A stretch of DNA of 6,446 bases from Candidatus Zhuqueibacterota bacterium (lineage in GTDB: Bacteria > Zhuqueibacterota > Zhuqueibacteria > Residuimicrobiales > Residuimicrobiaceae). The stretch covers positions 1-6,446 of the forward strand of contig JAFGSU010000183.1 in assembly GCA_016934435.1 (NCBI GenBank), given 5' to 3'. A program made the translations under genes and the position numbers. Below the pieces are notes generated by a model. That model was not told the DNA's origin and made no database searches. It saw only the letters and a program-made list of their open reading frames with translations. Below, one piece after another: positions 1 to 5,290 of this stretch (position 1 is its first letter; every line of letters begins with the position of its first letter).

Positions 1-389
1 GTTTTTTGAATATCTTCCACCGCATGATAGTGTCCGCGCGCCTGCTTGTAGTCGCGCGAGAAGGAATAGCCGGCCCAAAGCACCACCAGATTGGGATAAA
101 CTTCCAGCATATCGATGGTTTGCGAGCCGCCATGGAGACTGGCGAAAGTGGTGTCGGCGGTGGCGCGATAGGTCTCAAACTGGCGCGGATAGTTTTCGCC
201 CCACACTTCGTTGCGCGGCTCCCATTCGGCGATGGGGCGCACCGGCTGCAGCAGCTGGTACGATTCGCCGCGGCGCTCGATGATGGAGGCGAGGAATAAT
301 CCGGCGATAAAGATAATCCCTGCGAGGAGGCCGATGAGCAGCCATGCCAGCCAGGATTTTTGTTCCATCATGCGTAAAACATTTTTCAT
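1..389 (-). CDS. nrfA: Ammonia-forming cytochrome c nitrite reductase NrfA, N-terminal part (cut by window edge)
   Basis: The frame is open from the ATG at 387-389 to the window edge, giving 129 residues; the rest lies outside. NrfA is the periplasmic pentahaem enzyme that reduces nitrite to ammonium with six electrons. Residues 12-37 form a hydrophobic signal or anchor segment preceded by K/R residues. The following part shows the family's N-terminal pattern: W-x-x-N-Y-P-R-Q-F-E-T-Y (63-74), LHGGS (85-89), and P-N-L-V-V-L-W-A-G-Y-S-F-S-R-D-Y (99-114) followed by RGHYHAVED (118-126). No haem motif is visible, as expected, because the first CxxCK/H lies further downstream in this family. AGGA (397-400) sits 7 nt before the ATG and supports this start over Met7 or Met8. 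It follows nrfH on the same strand, the usual nrfHA order, but separated by a 314-bp gap that holds a palindromic repeat. Identification rests on remembered family motifs and on the adjacent nrfH. Confidence 0.93.
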   Translation of the reverse strand, partial: MKNVLRMMEQKSWLAWLLIGLLAGIIFIAGLFLASIIERRGESYQLLQPVRPIAEWEPRNEVWGENYPRQFETYRATADTTFASLHGGSQTIDMLEVYPNLVVLWAGYSFSRDYKQARGHYHAVEDIQK

Positions 390-475
390 AGGTTCATCCT
401 TGAAAGACAGACTGGAGAATTTTATTGTGATTTATGATTGGTGGAAATGCCATGACTGGGAAAACCAATAAAGAG

Positions 476-636
476 TGTCATTGCGAGCGGAGGAATAGAG
501 TATTTATAAGCACAGTATTGGTCGTGGAGCGAAGCAATCTCCGCAAAAAGGGCAAGTGCCCTTACAGCGGGGATTGCTTCGCTCCAATGCAGAATTGATG
601 ATGAAGGATAAATCTGTTCCTCCGCTCGCAATGACA
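476..636. repeat. Nested palindromic repeat element (REP/MITE-like) between nrfH and nrfA
   Basis: This element fills most of the 314-bp nrfH-nrfA gap (390-703). Outer arms: TGTCATTGCGAGCGGAGGAA at 476-495 is exactly inverted at 617-636 (20/20). Inner arms: GGAGCGAAGCAATCTCCGC at 526-544 is inverted at 567-585 with a single T540/G571 mismatch, which would be a G.U pair in RNA. The core is AAGGGCA (548-554), AG, TGCCCTT (557-563), a perfect 7-bp stem with a 2-nt spacer. The two spacers between outer and inner arms are 30 and 31 bp, so the whole is nearly symmetric. Motifs of the form cattgcgagcgga and gcgaagcaatc are, from memory, common dispersed repeats in several bacterial phyla. No transposase is encoded, so if mobile it is non-autonomous. 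I see no clear target-site duplication immediately at its ends. The remaining parts of the gap (390-475 and 637-703) hold only the nrfA ribosome-binding site and a short copy of the nrfA start. Confidence 0.9.
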
Positions 637-644
637 TTTTTCAT
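634..644. repeat. 11-bp direct repeat of the nrfA start region
   Basis: The plus-strand sequence acatttttcat occurs here and again at 379-389. On the coding (minus) strand both read ATGAAAAATGT, and at 379-389 this is the start of nrfA. Both copies are preceded by an AGGA-like purine run and, further up, by ATTCTC (653-658 and 415-420). The copy at 634-644 overlaps the outer end of the palindromic element by three bases. Confidence 0.7.
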
Positions 645-703
645 GTCCTTTCGAGAATAATGGCTGTTTTGCCATACCCGGCTATCGACGACAGCTTTTT
701 CTA

Positions 704-1276
704 TCAAGGCAAAGCCGGTTTTAGTCGCGGCACCCGCGCCAGCGGGAAGGAAGCCAGGCTGTTGACGCGGCCGTGCGGCGTTTCGAGATGACAATCCCAG
801 CACTTTTTATCGGAAACCGGCGTGGGCGCCAGTGATGTGAACATCACCGGCGACATCTGCATCAGTTCGGTCTGATCAACAAGTGGCCGATGACAGCGAA
901 TGCAATTTTCCTGCACTACCTTCATGCCGGCGGATTTAATGCGGATCACCTGAGGCTCCAGGCGCAGGGTGAAGACAGTCGCGTGACGCAACCCATCGCT
1001 CGCCTTGAAGAAGTAATGCCGGATAAAGTTGTCGTGCGGTACGTGACAGTCATTACAATGCGCCACCCGGGCGTGACTGCCGCGCTGCCAGGAGGCGTAT
1101 TGCGGCGACATCACATGGCAGTTCATGCATGCCTCCGGATCGTCGGAGAGGTAGGAGGTGGCGCGCGCAAGATGAACGATCAATCCGGACAGGCCGGCGA
1201 ACAGGGCGGTCAGAAATAGGACGAGTAATCGCCGGCGGGAAAAGAATGGGAGATGGGAGTCAAATTTTTCAGGCAT
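704..1276 (-). CDS. nrfH: NrfH, tetrahaem membrane quinol dehydrogenase (NapC/NirT family)
   Basis: A 190-residue c-type cytochrome that takes electrons from membrane quinol and delivers them to NrfA on the outer face of the cytoplasmic membrane. An N-terminal basic stretch (RRR, 14-16) is followed by one membrane helix (about 17-37). Four haem-binding motifs follow: CMNCH (50-54), CNDCH (74-78), CIRCH (125-129) and CWDCH (159-163), the number and spacing expected of NrfH/NapC proteins. The first motif continues as CHVM, matching the CxxCHxM arrangement in which Desulfovibrio NrfH uses the methionine (here Met56) as haem-1 ligand. The protein is slightly longer than well-studied homologues, with a tail of about 27 residues after the last haem motif. 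The start codon has only a poor ribosome-binding site. Just 55 bp separate it from the upstream endonuclease gene, and no promoter is obvious there. nrfA follows after the repeat-filled gap, which fixes the assignment as NrfH rather than NapC. Confidence 0.94.
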   Translation of the reverse strand: MPEKFDSHLPFFSRRRLLVLFLTALFAGLSGLIVHLARATSYLSDDPEACMNCHVMSPQYASWQRGSHARVAHCNDCHVPHDNFIRHYFFKASDGLRHATVFTLRLEPQVIRIKSAGMKVVQENCIRCHRPLVDQTELMQMSPVMFTSLAPTPVSDKKCWDCHLETPHGRVNSLASFPLARVPRLKPALP

Positions 1277-1331
1277 ATCCGGCTTTACTATTCATCCAAA
1301 CAGGTTGTTTTGTAATGAAATAATATGGCCA

Positions 1332-1943
1332 TTATGGTTCAATACCTATAAGAATCAATGGAACGGCAGGAACCCCGCGGCCCTGTCGAAGGACATTATA
1401 TAGCTCACCCTCGTAATAGGCGACGCCGGAGCTCATTTGTATCTGCAGATTTTTCATTGGTAATATTTCTATGCCAACATCTATGAAATCACCGATATAA
1501 AAGGCGAGGTGTTTGACAAATAAATCGTATGCTACAAAAGAGTACTTGCCGAACTGAACCTCGATCGCAATTCTATCTTTGACAAAATCCGTTTGATTAT
1601 AACTAAAAATGGGCGTCTCTCCGTTGGCTTCAATTTCGGTCTTTTGCTGAGATGGAGACAAAGTGAGTGTACGCCTTATTAATTTCTGATTTTTGGTTAC
1701 CCAATAACTAACACGACTTTCATTCCAAGATTTTTCTCTTAATAAGGCTTTGAATTGGTTATTCATTTCGATCGGACTATAAAACAACCTGCCGATCGTT
1801 CTTTTTTCTTTCGATTTTTTTATTTTACATGCTTCAGCGTCTATCTCTTGAATGACGCAGTCTAATTCTTCCCAAAGATGTTTTTTATGTACAAGAACAA
1901 ATTCCAATCCATTCAGATGAGAATATACCTCAATAATTTTCAT
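1332..1943 (-). CDS. Type II restriction endonuclease, BstYI/BglII-like (predicted RGATCY)
   Basis: A 203-residue PD-(D/E)xK-type nuclease. The centre carries NQTDFVKDRIAIEVQFGKYS (116-135): Asp119, Glu128 and Gln130 reproduce both the spacing and the unusual E-x-Q ending of the BglII active site (Asp84, Glu93, Gln95), where glutamine replaces the usual lysine. The N-terminal IEVYSHLNGLE, the IDAEACK segment (34-40), the YEGELYNVLRQGRGVPAVPL stretch (177-196) and the total length match my memory of BstYI, which cuts R^GATCY. RGATCY specificity is therefore a strong inference, not something seen directly. The start ATG overlaps the methyltransferase stop as ATGA (1940-1943), so the two are probably translationally coupled, with the methylase made first. 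The gene is AT-rich: a hand count gives 18 G+C of 60 at 1681-1740, against 34 of 60 at 1021-1080 in nrfH. This suggests transfer. The frame is intact and the active-site residues are present, so it is probably functional. Confidence 0.93.
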   Translation of the reverse strand: MKIIEVYSHLNGLEFVLVHKKHLWEELDCVIQEIDAEACKIKKSKEKRTIGRLFYSPIEMNNQFKALLREKSWNESRVSYWVTKNQKLIRRTLTLSPSQQKTEIEANGETPIFSYNQTDFVKDRIAIEVQFGKYSFVAYDLFVKHLAFYIGDFIDVGIEILPMKNLQIQMSSGVAYYEGELYNVLRQGRGVPAVPLILIGIEP

Positions 1944-2890
1944 TGATCACCATAGGATTTGTTTTTTCTATCCAATAGTTTTAGCTGTCTGGAATCCTGA
2001 CTTTTTAACCACGGCGCTTTCGTCATACTATTACCTGCTAATATTGGATCATAGACAGCTCTGGTCATAGGCCGCGTACGCAACGTGCCGTTTGCTTCCT
2101 GTTGTATTCTCTCCCTTGCTATTTCGATATATTTTTTTTCTATTTCTGTGCCGGCGCCTTTTCTACCATGCCTAATAGCTGCAATGATACTCGTTCCAAC
2201 CCCCAAAAACGGATCGAAAACCCAATCGTTTTCTTCAGTCATGGAAAGTACCAATCTTTCAATCAATTCAACCGGGAATTGACAGGGATGTATTGTTTTT
2301 TCCACATGATTGCTTTTTACATTCGGGATGATCCAGATATCTCCCGGATTTTTGCCTAAAGGATTGCAAGAGTATTGACCGGCTTTGGGCCCTTTGAAAT
2401 ATTTCTTGCCGGGATATTTTTGCGGTATTCTGACCGGGTCCAGATTAAAATAGTAATTATCGGTTTTAGTAAACCAGCAAATCGTTTCGTATCTGCCGGA
2501 AAATCTTTTGCTGCAGTGCAATCCATGCTCAAAATGCCAGATAATCCTGTTTCGCATTTTAAGATGCAAGTCATTAAAAATTGGATACAGGATCGTATCT
2601 AATGGAATGATATATCCATTTTCAACGTAATTCCCCACCTGCCAACATATGCTGCCTGTAGATTTAAGTACTCGAACACATTCTTTTATCACCCTTGCTT
2701 GCTGTTCGATGTAAATATCCAGTTTTAATTTATTTTCATACTCTTTGCCAATATTATAGGGAGGAGAAGTAACGACTAATTGTACTGATTCATCAGGCAT
2801 TTTTTCGAGAAGATGCAGACAATCGCCCTGATAAAGTACTATTTTTCCGCTATCGGCAAAGTTTTCAGCAATTTTTATTTGTTCAAACAT
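1940..2890 (-). CDS. DNA methyltransferase of the type II restriction-modification pair (beta-class, probably N4-cytosine)
   Basis: A 316-residue S-adenosylmethionine-dependent amino-methyltransferase. The catalytic motif IV is TSPPYN (41-46), close to the N-terminus. The cofactor-side motifs come late: HPCQFPVELIERLV (201-214, motif X-like) and then DPFLGVGTS (226-234, motif I). This IV-X-I order is that of beta-class enzymes. S-P-P-Y is typical of N4-cytosine methylases such as those paired with BglII and BamHI, although some adenine-N6 enzymes also have it. About 48 residues follow the core (from about 269), ending in a basic stretch (RKNKS). The role is to protect host DNA from the nuclease encoded immediately downstream, with which it shares the ATGA overlap. 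No target-recognition region is readable by eye, so its site is inferred from its partner. No Shine-Dalgarno site is visible before the ATG at 2888-2890, where the leader is very AT-rich. No controller (C-protein) gene lies nearby. Confidence 0.93.
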   Translation of the reverse strand: MFEQIKIAENFADSGKIVLYQGDCLHLLEKMPDESVQLVVTSPPYNIGKEYENKLKLDIYIEQQARVIKECVRVLKSTGSICWQVGNYVENGYIIPLDTILYPIFNDLHLKMRNRIIWHFEHGLHCSKRFSGRYETICWFTKTDNYYFNLDPVRIPQKYPGKKYFKGPKAGQYSCNPLGKNPGDIWIIPNVKSNHVEKTIHPCQFPVELIERLVLSMTEENDWVFDPFLGVGTSIIAAIRHGRKGAGTEIEKKYIEIARERIQQEANGTLRTRPMTRAVYDPILAGNSMTKAPWLKSQDSRQLKLLDRKNKSYGDQ

Positions 2891-3073
2891 ATTTTATTAA
2901 ATCTTTATTGAACTAAACATTCGGTGTTAACCTGCTAACTGAACTGAAAATGTGCTCTCCACCGGATTACCTAAAGAACCTGCAGGCACCGAACACGTGC
3001 GAAATTGTATCTTTATTAAACTTATCATTTCGCATCCATATTTGCAAGTATTTTTTATTAGCCTTGAGAATCA
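2891..3073. other. AT-rich spacer upstream of the restriction-modification genes
   Basis: No gene is supported in these 183 bp. The minus strand should contain the promoter for the methyltransferase, but nothing matches a consensus well: TTGCAA (3042-3047) lies 17 bp from TAAGTT (3019-3024), which is a poor -10. A direct repeat, ATCTTTATT(G/A)AAC, occurs at 2901-2913 and 3009-3021 with one mismatch. A short inverted pair, TTCGGTG (2921-2927) and CACCGAA (2988-2994), lies between the two copies. These might be operator sites or the edge of the inserted cassette, but they could be chance. Confidence 0.35.
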
Positions 3074-4015
3074 CTAATACTTTGGCGCGTAAAAGAGCGA
3101 TAATCCCGGTGTGTCGACCCGTAGTGTGTAAATAGCATTGGTTTCATCTTCGGTGATGTACAGCGTCTTCAAATCCACGTCTCCAAACGCCACATTACTC
3201 GGCTTTTTCCCCGGCGTCATCAAAATTTCCTGAATTTGACCCTCGGGATTGATGACATAGATGGCGCTGCCGCCGAAATGGGCAACATACAGGTTACCGC
3301 CGCGGTCGAAGGCGATGCCGTCGGGATCGCCACCGGGTAATTCGATAAAAACCGATCGATCGGCCAGCATTCCATCTTTTTTCACCTTGAATTTGAGGAT
3401 GCGTTCACAAGCCGATTCGCACACATACAGCCAGCTGCCGTCTGCCGAAAAAGCTAATCCGTTGGGAAAAGCCAAATCCGATGCCACTGGTGTCACCTCT
3501 CTGGTTTTGGCGTCGACACGATAGACAAAGCCGTCGGGATTGTTGCGGTCGTATTTGTTGGGATCGGTGAAATAGAGATGGCCATTGTGATCAAAGGCGA
3601 GGTCGTTGGGCCGGTTGAATTTTTTTCCCGTATACCCGTCTGCATAGATTTCGCTTTTTCCATCCATGGTGATGCGCAGGATGGCGCCGAGGCCGAAATC
3701 GCAGGCGAATAACGATCCGTCTTTGTAAAACGCCAGGCCGTTGGTTTTGCTAAACGTCAGAGGTTTTTCAGAGGCGCGCAGGAAAATGTTTTGCGTATCC
3801 GGGCCGATAACCGCTATCCAGTCGCCATGACAGTTGGATGCGTACAACCGGGTTTTACCGTCCCAGGCGGGTCCTTCGGGAAATTTCAGCCCGCCAAGCA
3901 CTCTGGTAAAACCGTGTTTTTCAGATTCCCGGGCATGCACGACCGTACCTGTTGGAATGTATGATGATAAAAATAGTAACATAATAACCAGGAGTGGGTG
4001 AACGATTAACTTCAT
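3074..4015 (-). CDS. Secreted SMP-30/gluconolactonase/LRE-like beta-propeller protein
   Basis: A 313-residue protein with an N-terminal signal peptide (hydrophobic run about 8-26, likely cut near VVHA-R), so it acts outside the cytoplasm. The rest is a six-bladed propeller of the SMP-30 type. The metal-site residues known in this family can be placed: Glu47 in KFPEGPAW, Asn185 in FPNGLAFS and Asp232 in DPDGIAFD. Asn137 in RPNDLAFD matches the substrate-side asparagine. Family members hydrolyse lactones or other esters using a divalent cation; the substrate here cannot be read from sequence. GAGGAGC (4022-4028) lies 6 nt before the ATG and fixes the start. Its 209-bp upstream spacer (4016-4224) holds a small hairpin, CTGTGC/GCACAG (4045-4061), and nothing else I recognise. 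It is not tightly linked to either neighbour, so it is probably its own transcription unit. Confidence 0.88.
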   Translation of the reverse strand: MKLIVHPLLVIMLLFLSSYIPTGTVVHARESEKHGFTRVLGGLKFPEGPAWDGKTRLYASNCHGDWIAVIGPDTQNIFLRASEKPLTFSKTNGLAFYKDGSLFACDFGLGAILRITMDGKSEIYADGYTGKKFNRPNDLAFDHNGHLYFTDPNKYDRNNPDGFVYRVDAKTREVTPVASDLAFPNGLAFSADGSWLYVCESACERILKFKVKKDGMLADRSVFIELPGGDPDGIAFDRGGNLYVAHFGGSAIYVINPEGQIQEILMTPGKKPSNVAFGDVDLKTLYITEDETNAIYTLRVDTPGLSLFYAPKY

Positions 4016-4183
4016 GGTTTTGCTCCTCTATCCTTATAAATTCCCTGTGCAGGAAGCACAGCGACTGCACGCCGTTGTACAAACCGACGCCTGTCTCCTC
4101 AACAACTCGCGCCCGCGCAGCGTCGACTCTCTAAAACGGATATGCCGGACTGGACAGCCTCATCCTGATAGTACCGAATAATT

Positions 4184-4204
4184 CCGGTTATCATTTCGAA
4201 CCGG
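4184..4204 (-). terminator. Weak hairpin after the DUF3078-like gene, possible terminator
   Basis: CCGGTT (4184-4189) and AACCGG (4199-4204) form a 6-bp stem with a 9-nt loop. It starts about 20 nt past the stop codon of the gene ending at 4225. On the minus strand it is followed by AATTATT rather than a clean T run, so rho-independent termination is only possible. Confidence 0.3.
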
Positions 4205-4224
4205 CAATTTCCCTTGTGTTATGA

Positions 4225-5082
4225 CTATAGAAAACTGTATGTAACTCCCAACGCAATGGCCTGGTTGATTTGCCGCTTGCTGGAAATGTCCTTATCGTAG
4301 AATAATTTGAAATTGAAATTCATATTAAAATACTTGCTCATTTTTGTCGTCAGAATGGTATCCCAGTTTACATCCGTTTCATCAAACGATTGGAATGTGG
4401 AGAATAGTTCCAGTTTAGCGGTGAACAGAGTATTCTCCGCAATTTTCCAGTTTATATCCGTTACCGATTCGGCGCCGATTTCACTTTTAAATTTTTCTGT
4501 TTTATCCTGTGTTTCGGGATCATCGGCAAATGGTCTGGGATATTGACTCGTGATGGTCTGTTTTAATGATGCCCCAAAACGAGTGTTTACGATTTGGTTG
4601 GGCTGATAATTGAGGCCGATGCTTTCGCGGAAATATCCTGGGTCCATAAAGGCCGAAATCTGTCTTTTGGAATCATCGTCATAGATGTAGCCCGGAGCAA
4701 ATTGGGTTTCTACGGTAGCGGCGGCAAAAGGATTTACAAATTTAGCCAGTTTATATGTAAAAACACTCTCCAATTTGATCTCATCGATTGACTTTCGCAT
4801 GGCCTGATCCGCAGATTTCAGCGAGCCATAGGAAAGTTTGCCGGAATTGGCCCAGTTGGTTTTTTCACGGTCGTTGATGAATTTCAAGTTGAGATTGGCC
4901 TGCCATGCCAGCGAGTTCTCGCCGCCCTGCGCCCAATTATCGAAACTGGTTTGCGTCAGGTTGATGCCGCCGACGATCTCTTTTTGCCAGCCATATTTTT
5001 TTGCTTCGGTCCGGGTATCCTGAGCAAGTATGGATTGGCTCACAAATATCGTGAAGATAAGGGCGCTTGCCAATGATTTCAT
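4225..5082 (-). CDS. DUF3078-like secreted protein, probable outer-membrane beta-barrel
   Basis: A 285-residue protein. The start is placed at the ATG at 5080-5082 because GAGGAGA (5088-5094) sits 5 nt before it; an in-frame ATG at 5104-5106 would put this ribosome-binding site inside the gene. The start gives a clean signal peptide, with hydrophobic residues 4-19 and probable cleavage near SILA-QD (about residue 20). The N-terminal mature part has the pattern typical of DUF3078: GGINLTQTSFDNWAQGGENS (38-57). The remainder alternates polar and hydrophobic residues in many short strands rich in aromatics and asparagine. The C-terminus, VTYSFL, ends in the aromatic pattern of outer-membrane barrel proteins. 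DUF3078 has no assigned function and is best known from Bacteroidota and related phyla. A cell-surface location is inferred from the signal and strand pattern. It is separated from both neighbours by more than 180 bp, so it is probably transcribed alone. Confidence 0.85.
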   Translation of the reverse strand: MKSLASALIFTIFVSQSILAQDTRTEAKKYGWQKEIVGGINLTQTSFDNWAQGGENSLAWQANLNLKFINDREKTNWANSGKLSYGSLKSADQAMRKSIDEIKLESVFTYKLAKFVNPFAAATVETQFAPGYIYDDDSKRQISAFMDPGYFRESIGLNYQPNQIVNTRFGASLKQTITSQYPRPFADDPETQDKTEKFKSEIGAESVTDINWKIAENTLFTAKLELFSTFQSFDETDVNWDTILTTKMSKYFNMNFNFKLFYDKDISSKRQINQAIALGVTYSFL

Positions 5083-5290
5083 GGATGTCTCCTCAATAGA
5101 ATTCATTTTTCAGGTCTGGAAAAAATACGGAAAAAGGAATATGGCCTGATGGGCCAGATTTCGTTGAAATGTAGTGATTTACAATCGTCACCAGGCTGTG
5201 GAGATGGTAAAAACGGAAATAGACTCCACATCAGGTCAATCCGAGAACCTATCAAAACATGATCAATGCCTCAGACCGTAGAATGATCTA

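Noticed and set aside
476..636. Interpretation of the palindrome as a CRISPR array or rho-independent terminator
   Set aside because: There are no repeated direct units with spacers. The hairpin has no T run directly after it on the minus strand, and it lies within an operon.
422..637. A 71-codon minus-strand frame across the repeat
   Set aside because: It is another frame through the same palindrome, with no ribosome-binding site and no recognisable domain.
504..644. A 46-codon minus-strand reading frame starting MKNVIASGG and containing four cysteines (CKGTCPFCGDC)
   Set aside because: Nearly all of it is translation of the palindromic repeat, so the cysteine pattern follows from the inverted arms and is not evidence of a zinc or metal site. 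Its start is a copy of the nrfA start.
890..1219. A long plus-strand frame opposite nrfH
   Set aside because: It is the antisense shadow of a well-supported gene with four haem motifs.
2950..3135. A 61-codon plus-strand frame upstream of the restriction-modification genes, considered as a possible controller protein
   Set aside because: It shows no helix-turn-helix pattern and runs into the 3' end of the SMP-30-like gene on the other strand; it looks like chance.
5104..5106. Upstream ATG as the start of the DUF3078-like gene
   Set aside because: It would place the strong GAGGAGA site inside the gene and add eight polar residues before the signal peptide; the ATG at 5080-5082 fits better.
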